Shown: positions 46,683 through 54,649 of the stretch, piece by piece
Numbering within the stretch: position 1 is the first letter of the stretch
Layout: every line of letters starts with the position of its first letter
From: Corynebacterium silvaticum
GTDB taxonomy: Bacteria > Actinomycetota > Actinomycetes > Mycobacteriales > Mycobacteriaceae
Length of the DNA: 64,000 nt
Reading direction: 5' to 3'
Assembly: GCF_004382825.2 (NCBI RefSeq)
Contig: NZ_SDQO02000002.1
Span: 1 to 64,000, forward strand
Notes under the pieces: model-generated
Told to the model about the DNA's origin: nothing
The model's input: only the letters and a program-made list of their open reading frames with translations
Databases searched by the model: none
Position numbers and translations under genes: made by a program

Positions 46683-47278
46683 TCCGCGTCATGCTTATCG
46701 ACGACCACCCCGTCGTCCGAGCCGGATTACGCACAATACTCGACAGTTTTGAAGACATCTCCGTTGTCGCGGAAGCCAGGAATGGCGCCAACGTGGACAC
46801 CGAGGGAATCGACGTCGTTGTCACAGACATTCAAATGCCGGGAACCGACGGCATTAGTCTCACCCGCGCGCTTGCCGCCGCTGGCGGCCCCCCGGTGCTC
46901 ATTTTGACCACCTACGACACAGAAGCAGACATTCTCGCGGCGGTTGAGGCCGGTGCCATGGGTTACCTCCTCAAAGACGCACCCGAGGCAGCCCTGCATG
47001 ACGCAGTGGTGGCAACGTTTGAAGGCCGGCGCACGCTAGCACCGGAAGTAGCCAACGCGCTTATGCAGCGCGTGAGCAAACCTCGACAAGCCCTATCTAC
47101 CCGAGAAATCGAGATTCTTCAGAACCTAGAGCAGGGCTTATCCAACCGGCAGCTGGCAGCAAAACTCTTTATCTCTGAAGCAACGGTAAAAACGCATCTC
47201 GTGCATATCTACGCCAAACTAGGCGTAGATAACCGCACAGCAGCCATCACCGCAGCCCGACAGCAACGACTCATCTAG
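46679..47278 (+). CDS. chrA: ChrA-type response regulator (NarL/LuxR family)
   Basis: The 199-residue protein has a receiver domain with DDHP at 8-11, the phospho-accepting Asp in VVVTDIQMPG (about residue 53) and the Lys in YLLKDAPE. A LuxR-type helix-turn-helix ends it (LSTREIEILQNLEQGLSNRQ, ISEATVKTHLVHIYAKLGV). It is translationally coupled to the kinase gene. In C. diphtheriae ChrA activates hrtAB and the haem oxygenase gene; the same role is inferred here. Confidence 0.85.
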   Translation: MIRVMLIDDHPVVRAGLRTILDSFEDISVVAEARNGANVDTEGIDVVVTDIQMPGTDGISLTRALAAAGGPPVLILTTYDTEADILAAVEAGAMGYLLKDAPEAALHDAVVATFEGRRTLAPEVANALMQRVSKPRQALSTREIEILQNLEQGLSNRQLAAKLFISEATVKTHLVHIYAKLGVDNRTAAITAARQQRLI

Positions 47279-48309
47279 CTCAGCGCTATTTTTCCAATAG
47301 CAATCGGACCAGCAAAGACATCCTGCACTCCATGAATACCGTGGACAATCCCCACTTCCCGGCGCTGCATGATGTCTTTGCCCACATTGGAGGCTGTTGA
47401 GACGTCAAGAGTGAGGGCCCAGCGTCCGTTACCTCGTGGCTCTAACCATGGGTTTGCCGCCGCTATCTCCACCACGTTATATTTCGCGGTTGCCGTGACG
47501 GCTCCACGGAAACGCACAATGCCGTCACTACTCTGTGCCTCATTTTTGCTAAAAGCCACGTCGTTCCCAGCAAGCAGTGCGCCGTCGGCAAGCGCTAGGC
47601 CCCCACCCGCCGCGGTCGTGAGTTTTTTCAGGATCTCGGCAGAAAAACGCAGATCAGGGGTAGGTTCTGCCGGGGTGTTCGGCCCAGGTTCCGGCGAATA
47701 GGGAATCGGAACGTAAAATTCCTCTGCCGGATTAACGGACCCCGCGGCAGCATACACATACACTCCCCAGTTATTGCCAGGAACAGTCTCCGGAGGATCC
47801 ACAACCAGACGGGCATGGAAACTCCCATCGGGGTTCATCCGTTGCGATTCCCTTGCGATAGAACGACGAAAATCAAAAGGAATAGTCGGGATGGCATCAA
47901 GCGTCCCGTCAGGCATGACCCAGGCCATCCGATTATGAGGGTGCTTACGTGCGCTGCCGGGAGCGCCTTCGCTTGGCTTCCACGCATCAGGAAAAGCGCT
48001 GTACACGGCATATACTCCGTTAGGAACGCCTGGCGGTATGGGGATTGGGAAGCCTCCACGGTTAGCTTGCGGACTAAAACCAGTGCCGTGCACAACGATG
48101 ACATCACCCCGATGGACAGGTCCGCGGAGTGGATTTCCTGCCTCATCGGTCACAGTAATGCGCGGTGACTCCGCAACTGGCCCAGAGGAAAAGAGAGAAG
48201 GGTTGTCCGGAATCGTGGGCATCGCCGCAGCAATCCCACTAGAAGTACAACAGAGACACGTTGTCACGCCCACAAGGAGGGCTTTTCGACGGCTACAGGA
48301 GGGGATCAT
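47275..48309 (-). CDS. Secreted protein of unknown function, DtxR-box regulated
   Basis: The 344-residue protein starts at ATG 48309 (MIPSCSRRKALLVGVTTCLC) with a signal peptide containing SRRKAL, which may direct it to the Tat pathway. The N-terminal part (about 40-195, ITVTDEAGNPLRGPVHRGDV onward, with NNWGVYVYAAAG) looks like an immunoglobulin-type beta fold. The C-terminal part (about 205-340, LRFSAEILKKLTTAAGGGLA) is another beta-rich domain. I cannot name the family. It has no membrane anchor, so it is probably released. Its end overlaps the end of chrA by 4 bases. An excellent DtxR-type box precedes the start. Confidence 0.7.
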   Translation of the reverse strand: MIPSCSRRKALLVGVTTCLCCTSSGIAAAMPTIPDNPSLFSSGPVAESPRITVTDEAGNPLRGPVHRGDVIVVHGTGFSPQANRGGFPIPIPPGVPNGVYAVYSAFPDAWKPSEGAPGSARKHPHNRMAWVMPDGTLDAIPTIPFDFRRSIARESQRMNPDGSFHARLVVDPPETVPGNNWGVYVYAAAGSVNPAEEFYVPIPYSPEPGPNTPAEPTPDLRFSAEILKKLTTAAGGGLALADGALLAGNDVAFSKNEAQSSDGIVRFRGAVTATAKYNVVEIAAANPWLEPRGNGRWALTLDVSTASNVGKDIMQRREVGIVHGIHGVQDVFAGPIAIGKIALS

Positions 48310-48314
48310 AATCT

Positions 48315-48333
48315 TTAGGATAGCCAAACCTAT
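48315..48333 (-). promoter_or_regulatory. DtxR-type iron box
   Basis: On the minus strand ATAGGTTTGGCTATCCTAA matches the 19-bp DtxR consensus TTAGGTTAGSCTAACCTAA at 16 positions. It lies 6 bases upstream of the start codon at 48309. DtxR with Fe(II) would block transcription, so the gene should be on under iron starvation. Confidence 0.75.
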
Positions 48334-48388
48334 AAGGTGTGAGACTATGGGATTGGCAACACATGCCCCTTACCACACACCTCAAGCC

Positions 48389-48989
48389 CTATGTGTTTTT
48401 CACAATCTTGTCCGGGTCGCCTAAACGTTCTCCTAAGCCAACCAATACTGCAAAAACGAGACCCAATAAGATCGCTAGCCAGACCCACAGACGGAAAAAT
48501 CTTGGACCCAACGCCTTGGGCACATAATGTCCCTACAAAAGCACCCAGGGTGTTCATCAACAGATCGTCAATATCCGAGTATCCAAGCGAAAACAGAAAC
48601 TGGCTCACCTCGATAGCAAGGCTAACCAGAAATCCTGTAAGCGTAGACCACAGCACCATACGCGTACCAACACCGCGCAACTGGTGGAACCACACATAGG
48701 CCAGCATTCCAAAAGGCACAAAGAAAGCGATGTTTCCCCCGTAGCCAAACACTGGGATAAACCAATTGGAATTACTCATGACCTCGTTAAACGGCACCAA
48801 TTCCACAGACCTATTGCGATGTGCCGCGGGATCCCACAGATAACCGATGCGATAGAAAGCCTTCAACATGGCCAATGAGACCATGACCGCCAAATACACA
48901 ATCAGAGCAACGAGAGCTAGGTTTCCCGGGCCATGGTGGTGTGCAGCATTGCGCCCAGAAAAATTTTCACGTAGAGGCATGCTTTTCAT
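48389..48989 (-). pseudogene. VanZ-like membrane protein, copy 2, frameshift near the C-terminus
   Basis: From ATG 48989 the frame is good through GYGGNIAFFVPFGMLAYVWF and SLGYSDIDDLLMNTLGAFVG, with four helices. After VGSKI it leaves the membrane-protein frame. Removing one T from the run at 48495-48499 (AAAAA on the plus strand) restores FRLWVWLAILLGLVFAVLVG, a hydrophobic fifth helix, and a charged tail ending KIVKNT at the stop 48389-48391. The intact protein has about 200 residues. It is a paralogue of the VanZ-like gene at 32.9-33.4 kb. Confidence 0.75.
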
Positions 48990-49010
48990 GCTACGTAACC
49001 CACAAGAAAA

Positions 49011-49037
49011 GGGGTGCTGTGAGCTTCACAGCACCCC
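49011..49037 (-). terminator. Rho-independent terminator without an obvious gene
   Basis: A perfect 12-bp inverted repeat (49011-49022 and 49026-49037) is followed on the minus strand by TTTTCTT. It lies between the VanZ-like gene and the region 49040-49330, so a minus-strand transcript from that region probably ends here. Confidence 0.75.
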
Positions 49038-49390
49038 CTACCAAGTCCGAGAACTAGCTCCGAATATCTGCTTGAAGCGAATAAGCAGCTCCATCGGTTA
49101 GCTGCAATAAAAGTGAAGCCTTCAATATGCTCGAAAATTGAGGTATTCCTGGTTAAGGAACCTAGTGCAGCACAGGACACATAGTGGACCGGCACCCAAT
49201 AAACACCATGCAACCCTGGGATATTTGGCTCATTCCTGTGACAAATATCTAGTCCAAGACATTCACAACAACCGAGGAACACGTAAAAGAGCAGAAGAAA
49301 ACGCAATGTCCTTGCAATTGCCACGTATTTTAACTCTGCGTTGTGCGCCCCCTTTAAGTAGCTAAAAATACGAAAGAAGAAAGGAAAGAC
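49038..49390. other. Intergenic region, possible degenerate small gene on the minus strand
   Basis: An open frame from GTG 49324 leftward reads MAIARTLRFLLLFYVFLGCC, like a signal peptide, then a Cys/His-containing stretch. It runs through the terminator at 49011-49037, which real genes normally do not. A neighbouring frame ends properly before the terminator (AAYSLQADIRS, stop near 49050). This suggests a small exported protein gene damaged by frameshifts, but support is weak. Confidence 0.3.
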
Positions 49391-49693
49391 ATGGACGCAG
49401 TAAAAGAAGAAAGACGTTGGCCTTGGGCTAAATCGATCTCAATCTTGCTCTCAATATTTACTATCGCATTTCCCTATATCTTTCCTTCCATTTTCCCCCA
49501 AGGAACAATGCCGTATTACACCATCACTATGCCCCTAGGGATTATCGCTGGAATCTTTGCTTATCGTATTCACTCATGGTGGCTTATAGTCCTAGCCGTC
49601 GTCGCAGGATTATCCCCTCTATTATTTGCTTGGATGCTCTGGTTCGGCATCAACCTCGTCGGCCTAGTAACAGACATGCTTCTAAGTAGTTAG
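49391..49693 (+). CDS. Small hypothetical membrane protein
   Basis: This is a 100-residue protein whose ATG at 49391 has AGGAAAG 5-11 bases upstream. A charged N-terminus (MDAVKEERRWPWAK) is followed by three hydrophobic segments (about 15-35, 43-60 and 62-95). It has no recognised family. It lies between two surface-protein regions and is followed by a terminator at 49915. Confidence 0.6.
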   Translation: MDAVKEERRWPWAKSISILLSIFTIAFPYIFPSIFPQGTMPYYTITMPLGIIAGIFAYRIHSWWLIVLAVVAGLSPLLFAWMLWFGINLVGLVTDMLLSS

Positions 49694-49914
49694 CTCATGA
49701 AGGTTAACTTGTCTTCATACTCTCACTGTTCTAGTGGTCTGGCATCTAAATAACTTCTCCTGCCTATTAATTTGTTCGAGTTTGTTCTCGGAGACGTGAG
49801 CATCGTCGATGCTTATGTCTGTCGGAGTAGGAAGCTATACGTACCCATGAGCAGGGGAGCGCCCGCCCGGACTGCTATTTGTCCTGCGGTGCAGGCCCTA
49901 CGACCAAGTGCAAA

Positions 49915-49940
49915 GGCCGGTGAGTGAAAACTCACCGGCC
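49915..49940. terminator. Bidirectional terminator
   Basis: GGCCGGTGAGT (49915-49925), loop GAAA and ACTCACCGGCC (49930-49940) are followed on the plus strand by TTTTAG and more Ts, and on the minus strand by TTTGC. It serves the rightward small gene and the leftward surface-protein gene ending at 50039. Confidence 0.8.
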
Positions 49941-50038
49941 TTTTAGTTATGTTTTTTTGAAGTACACCAGGTGCTCGTTTTTCAAAGGTCAAACTACCTC
50001 TTGGCAAAACACCGGAGCACCCCCTACCAACTCATAAT

Positions 50039-53000
50039 TTAGAGCTCTTCTGCGCCTTTCATCCGACGGTAACCAATCGCCGCGAATCCTACGCCAACAA
50101 AGAGCATCGCCAACGCAAGTGCTATCTCAGGAGAAGCACCCGTGTTTGCCAGCAAGCTCTTCACGCCTTTTTTAGGAGCGTTATCGTTTTTGGCCAGAGC
50201 AACTGTTTTAGAGCTCTGGGTTCCTTTAGACGATGACGACGTGCTTTGCACACCTGTGGAGCCGCTGCCGGACGCAGCCCGAATGGCCCCTTCACCTCCT
50301 ACCTCAAAGACAATCGTCTCCCAGTTTGTCGCAGTTTCGCCGCTTGCGACCAAGCCAATGTTGATCGTCTTGCCATCAGAGGTCATGGCTTGCGTGGATG
50401 TGCCCGACTCATTGGCCACTGCGCGCATCTTGATTTTGTAGGTTCCCGGCTTAGTAAAGAACCAATCAGCATGCTCATGGAACGGTTCTTCACGATCAAT
50501 CACTGCCTTGCCACTAGAATCCGCAAGCTTAATCAGATCATTGGACAGGCTCGGAAGATGCCCAGCCCACCACTTTGCACCGTCTGGCATCGACTCTGGC
50601 TCAATCTCAATGCTCATTCCCTTGGGGAATGCATTGCGCACCTTGTTCGTGTCAAAGCCCGGCCACACCGCGTTGTGATCTTGGGTGTTGGGCAAGTAGT
50701 AAACATGGTCTCCCTTCTTACCCAAGAATGCGGTGTCATCGTTCTCAGGGATGCCACGGTTGCCCTTTTCCCCGATAGTAAAGCGTCGATTCTCTCCAAC
50801 AACCAGCGCAACCTTATCGGGGTGGTCAAGGTTATGTCCGCCATCAGAGACTGCGTCGTGCTCACGCTTTACGTCATCGCCAATGTAGAAGCCCAGTTTT
50901 CCGTCAACAAACGCCGGGCCGAAGTCCAGGTGGCCATCGACAAGCTCACGACGTCCATCACTGCGGTCCTGCTTAGCGACGGGCTTAGTGGTAGGACGCG
51001 CCAACGAATCCTGCTGAGGAACGGTGGTCTTCGAGTTGCCGGACGTACCCTTATCCGGCTTACCCGGTTTCTGAGTTTCAGACCCTGGGGTGCTGCCAGC
51101 AGGGACGCTAGAGTCACGCACGTCAAAGGTGAGAGTCACCGGCTTGCTGACCTCATCCCACGTGTCCTTGACCTCCACGTCCATCGTGTACTTACCCGGC
51201 TTGGTAAACACCCAGTTGAGGTGGCGGTGGGTCGACCCCTCAGCCTTGTACACGTGCTTCCCGGAGGAATCTCCGATCCGGTTCTCGGACGAGTTAGCAT
51301 CACCGCTATATGCAACCCACTTTCCGCCTTGAGGCGTGGACTTCGGCGTTATCGTGAACTCATAGTTATCCTCGGTCACACCGTAAATCTCCTCGGTGCT
51401 AAAGCCCGGCCACACCAGACCAGTCTTTTGCACCTCGGGGAGCATATACACCCGCTCACCCTTCTTAGCGATGTCCTTTATGTCGCCCTTAAGCAAGGTC
51501 TTGGCCGACTGCGGCACCACAAAAGTCACCGAATTGGGATCGCGCAGCACTGCCTTAGAGCTATGCTGACCGCTCTCATCTTTAACCACCACGGCCAAAG
51601 TGTTGTCGATCTCCTTGGGGGAAATATCCACATGTCCCTTGGAAATTTCAACTTTTTCCTTGCTCAAAACTCCCGATGCAGACTCAGGCTCCTCGGAATC
51701 TTTCCCCTTCTCAGGAGTCTTGCCCTTGTCCGGCTTGCTGCTCGTAGTCGTCCCAGTGCTCTCCTCGGGCTCTCCACCATCTTCGGACTCATCCGCAGGA
51801 TCGTCCTCAGACGTTGCGTCATCAGAGGTTTCGCCGCTTTCATCAGACTGCTCGTCCTCGGACTCCTCGGAAGTTTTCCCATTGCCGAGTGTGACGGTTG
51901 TCTCCTCAAGCGGGCGATATTTACCGTCATGAGAATCGATGACAGTCGCTTTACCTGGAGCTTCAGTGCGCGAGCTTGGAATAATATCCAACAACAGCTG
52001 ATAGTTCTCACCTTCACAGCCATCGACTATCTGACGGCTGGTTCGGTTATCGGGAGCACTCGTAAAGGTGATGGGGCACGAGGCTGCACGATCCTTAGGA
52101 ACACTCGAGAGCGCCTTCCCAGACTCCTTCTCATAGAATCCGCCCACCGCATTCACGGTCAACCTGTCATCTTTAGGCTTCACGGTGAGGTCGAAGCTTT
52201 CACCGCTTTCGCTGTTGATCTCGCTCGTTGAGACGGCAACATCCAGGCTTGTTGGTTTGATGTCCTTTAGGTCGAATTCTTCGCGAGGTTCTTCTGCCTT
52301 AGCCTCGGGGAACGACCCCTCTTCTTTTGTTGAGTTTTTATCGCTACCGGTCGCATGCTCAAGCTCTTTAGATACCCACGAGGGGCTCTGAGAATCTTCA
52401 CCCGGAATATAAACAACTTGGAACTTGGATTCGAGGCTGCCGATCATCTCAGACCACGTAGCCTTGCCCTCTTTCACAGGGACTTCGGCCAGGTAATAGC
52501 CGTCGATGTAGAAAACGGCGTGTCCGGAGTCTTTGGTGTTTCCGGTTGTAAAGTCCAGCTTGGTTAGCAGGCCTTTTTTCGCTCCATAAGCATTACCAGT
52601 ATCGGGAGACATGGTGAACTCAGGATTAAAGGTCCCCGACGCATCGTCGTTCGCAGACTCTGAAGCCTTATCGTAGGCCTCTTTTACATTCCCCAACTTT
52701 GCATCTGCTGGATCCGGCCCACCTACCTGCCATATCAACTTCTGCGGCTCGGAAGCAATCAACTTTCCATCTTTGCCACGAGCAGAGGCCCGATAGCTGA
52801 TCTCATATAGACCGGGACGGGTAAAGGTAGTGGCGTTGTGGGTGTGGCTTCCCTTTTCCACCCACGTAGAGCGGTAACCAGCATCATGCGACGACCATAG
52901 GCGTTGGAGGGGCATGTCCTCGTCGCTGTACGTGAAGAGTTCCATTTTGCCCGGGCCATCAAAGTCAACGATGTCTAGGTTGAAGGACTCATCACGGAAT

Positions 53001-53407
53001 TTCTCAGTAGGCAAGTCAATGGATGCACCAAAACCAGCCCAAATCGGCATGCCGTCAGAAGGGGAGCCGTGTGCGGGTCCCCCGTAGTACATGAGCTGGT
53101 CTTTTTTCCCTAAGAACTCTAAGCGCTCGTCTTCCGGAACATTCCACGCATAGAGTCCGCGATCAACTTTTCCTTTACTAACCCAGTTGATTGTTTTCTC
53201 GATCGGAATCATTCCGCTGCTCTTAGAGACCAGGGAAAAATTATTGTCCTGCCACACTGCGTGCGGTGAATCAACATGCACTTGGGTACGAACGGTGAGG
53301 GATTCGTTCGAGTCCGCGTTCGCGGAGGGAACGGGGATTACGCTTGAAGCGATAAGTCCGCCAACGGCTAAAAAGCCCAGGCAGGCTGCCGATATTCTTC
53401 TAGGCAC
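50039..53407 (-). CDS. Large LAXTG-anchored surface protein with three ABC-transporter-associated repeats
   Basis: The 1122-residue protein starts at GTG 53407 (AAAGGAT upstream), giving a clean signal peptide (MPRRISAACLGFLAVGGLIA). Three surface domains of the TIGR03769/TIGR03773 type lie at about 35-245, 590-770 and 825-1050. Each has a His motif followed by PG: GSHTHNATTFTRPGLYE, STHRHLNWVFTKPGKY, FHEHADWFFTKPGTYK. Long acidic Ser/Glu/Asp/Pro spacers separate them. The C-terminus is LLANTGAS, a helix, and RRMKGAEEL, an LAXTG sorting signal. This domain family accompanies metal ABC transporters in actinobacteria. A Zur-like box upstream supports a zinc link. It is a paralogue of the 42.7-45.2 kb protein. 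Confidence 0.82.
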   Translation of the reverse strand: MPRRISAACLGFLAVGGLIASSVIPVPSANADSNESLTVRTQVHVDSPHAVWQDNNFSLVSKSSGMIPIEKTINWVSKGKVDRGLYAWNVPEDERLEFLGKKDQLMYYGGPAHGSPSDGMPIWAGFGASIDLPTEKFRDESFNLDIVDFDGPGKMELFTYSDEDMPLQRLWSSHDAGYRSTWVEKGSHTHNATTFTRPGLYEISYRASARGKDGKLIASEPQKLIWQVGGPDPADAKLGNVKEAYDKASESANDDASGTFNPEFTMSPDTGNAYGAKKGLLTKLDFTTGNTKDSGHAVFYIDGYYLAEVPVKEGKATWSEMIGSLESKFQVVYIPGEDSQSPSWVSKELEHATGSDKNSTKEEGSFPEAKAEEPREEFDLKDIKPTSLDVAVSTSEINSESGESFDLTVKPKDDRLTVNAVGGFYEKESGKALSSVPKDRAASCPITFTSAPDNRTSRQIVDGCEGENYQLLLDIIPSSRTEAPGKATVIDSHDGKYRPLEETTVTLGNGKTSEESEDEQSDESGETSDDATSEDDPADESEDGGEPEESTGTTTSSKPDKGKTPEKGKDSEEPESASGVLSKEKVEISKGHVDISPKEIDNTLAVVVKDESGQHSSKAVLRDPNSVTFVVPQSAKTLLKGDIKDIAKKGERVYMLPEVQKTGLVWPGFSTEEIYGVTEDNYEFTITPKSTPQGGKWVAYSGDANSSENRIGDSSGKHVYKAEGSTHRHLNWVFTKPGKYTMDVEVKDTWDEVSKPVTLTFDVRDSSVPAGSTPGSETQKPGKPDKGTSGNSKTTVPQQDSLARPTTKPVAKQDRSDGRRELVDGHLDFGPAFVDGKLGFYIGDDVKREHDAVSDGGHNLDHPDKVALVVGENRRFTIGEKGNRGIPENDDTAFLGKKGDHVYYLPNTQDHNAVWPGFDTNKVRNAFPKGMSIEIEPESMPDGAKWWAGHLPSLSNDLIKLADSSGKAVIDREEPFHEHADWFFTKPGTYKIKMRAVANESGTSTQAMTSDGKTINIGLVASGETATNWETIVFEVGGEGAIRAASGSGSTGVQSTSSSSKGTQSSKTVALAKNDNAPKKGVKSLLANTGASPEIALALAMLFVGVGFAAIGYRRMKGAEEL

Positions 53408-53857
53408 GGGGGGATCCTTTGTTGAGTTATTGAAAATAACACTCTTTAACCTAATGAGAATCATTTTCCACGTCAACATCCTCCCCATACGAGGGAGAGA
53501 GCACCTAAAACATCACCGCTCGACACTGCTCGCGGAACGCACTCTCCAGCGAAAGCCGCCCCCTTCCCACCCTTGTACAACGCCAATAATTGACAATAAA
53601 ACGGCCCCGCTCCACCCCACAGCTTTCAAGGCACATCACGCATCCACAGCGTATTCCCCCACGAGAGTGGGGAAACTTCATCCCTAATACCTGGTAGAAC
53701 CCATATATCGCAAGATTAAAGTTATCCCGCTGCCACCATGTTTCCTCCATACCCGCCGTTACCGCCTCCTTATACAGAGGCGGCTTCTACAGCTAGACAG
53801 AGAAAACGGTTCTAGGCTCCCGCGCCAACTACACCAACCACATCAAACAGATATGAC
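53408..53857. other. Promoter region and gene-free stretch
   Basis: The left part is the promoter of the large surface-protein gene, including the Zur-like box at 53454-53470 and a small palindrome GTTATTGAAAATAAC (53425-53439). The rest, to the end of nagB, holds only short hairpins (53762-53783) and no credible gene. Confidence 0.45.
53454..53470 (-). promoter_or_regulatory. Zur/Fur-type box upstream of the large surface-protein gene
   Basis: TGAGAATCATTTTCC (53455-53469) matches the actinobacterial Zur palindrome TGAAAATCATTTTCA at 13 of 15 positions. It lies 48-62 bases upstream of the start codon at 53407, where an operator is expected. Zinc-dependent repression is inferred; a Fur protein with similar preference cannot be excluded. 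Confidence 0.6.
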
Positions 53858-54637
53858 TTAAAACTTCTGCCATTCTGGCTTATGGGTCAATGCGTAGTTG
53901 TAGTACTCGGTATTTTCGAGCTTACTAGCAGCTGCTTCATCCAAAAGCACGGTTACGTGCTTGTGCATCTGTAGTGCTGAGGCAGGGATCATTGCGCTGA
54001 CGGGACCTTCCACCATGGCCTTGACTGCGTCGGCCTTGTTTTCGCCGAAGGCCAGCATGACAAGATGCCCGGCTTCGCAGATTGTGCCGATACCCTGGGT
54101 CATCACGTGGTGCGGCACCTGGGATTCGTCGTTATCAAAGAAACGCGAATTGTCGCGGACGGTGTCCGGGTGCAAGGTCTTGATGCGGGTGCGACTTACT
54201 AAGGATGACGTCGGCTCATTAAAAGCGATGTGCCCGTCGGTTCCAATGCCCAAGACCTGGACATCTACACCTCCTGCATCGCGTATCGACTGGTCGTAGG
54301 CGTCAGCGGCAGCGCTTGGGTTTTCCGCTGTGCCGTCGGGGCTATGAACGGCAGCATCGTCGATATCCACATGAGACGTGATCTCCCGACGAATGGTCTG
54401 GTAATAAGTCTGCTCGTGTTCACGAGGCAAACCCACATACTCATCAAGCAGGAATGCCTGGCACTGAGCAAAGGATAATCCCTCTTCCCGGTGCCTGCGC
54501 ACCAGCTCAGCGTAGGTGCTGCCCGGTGTCGAACCAGTAGCCAATCCTAGGGTCTTTCCCTGCCTGATATATCCCTCAAAAATGTCCGCAGCGATAATTG
54601 CCGCTTCTTTGTGGGTGGGAGTAATGACGATTTCCAT
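53858..54637 (-). CDS. nagB: Glucosamine-6-phosphate deaminase
   Basis: The 259-residue enzyme shows the family motifs [26 protein letters not shown] (catalytic Asp), [14 protein letters not shown] (catalytic His) and a complete C-terminal lid. It converts glucosamine-6-P to fructose-6-P and ammonia. It is last of a leftward cluster nanR-nanK-nanE-nagA-nagB and follows nagA by 12 bases. Confidence 0.96.
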   Translation of the reverse strand: MEIVITPTHKEAAIIAADIFEGYIRQGKTLGLATGSTPGSTYAELVRRHREEGLSFAQCQAFLLDEYVGLPREHEQTYYQTIRREITSHVDIDDAAVHSPDGTAENPSAAADAYDQSIRDAGGVDVQVLGIGTDGHIAFNEPTSSLVSRTRIKTLHPDTVRDNSRFFDNDESQVPHHVMTQGIGTICEAGHLVMLAFGENKADAVKAMVEGPVSAMIPASALQMHKHVTVLLDEAAASKLENTEYYNYALTHKPEWQKF

Positions 54638-54649
54638 GGTTACTGTCTC

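Noticed and set aside
53408..53488. Upstream extension of the 1122-residue surface protein
   Set aside because: It would translate through the Zur-like operator, and the signal peptide starts cleanly at GTG 53407.
53650..53672. A CRISPR-repeat-like hairpin (CCCCCACGAGAGTGGGG) resembling type I-E repeats
   Set aside because: Only a single copy is present, with no spacers and no cas genes nearby; a small hairpin is the simpler reading.
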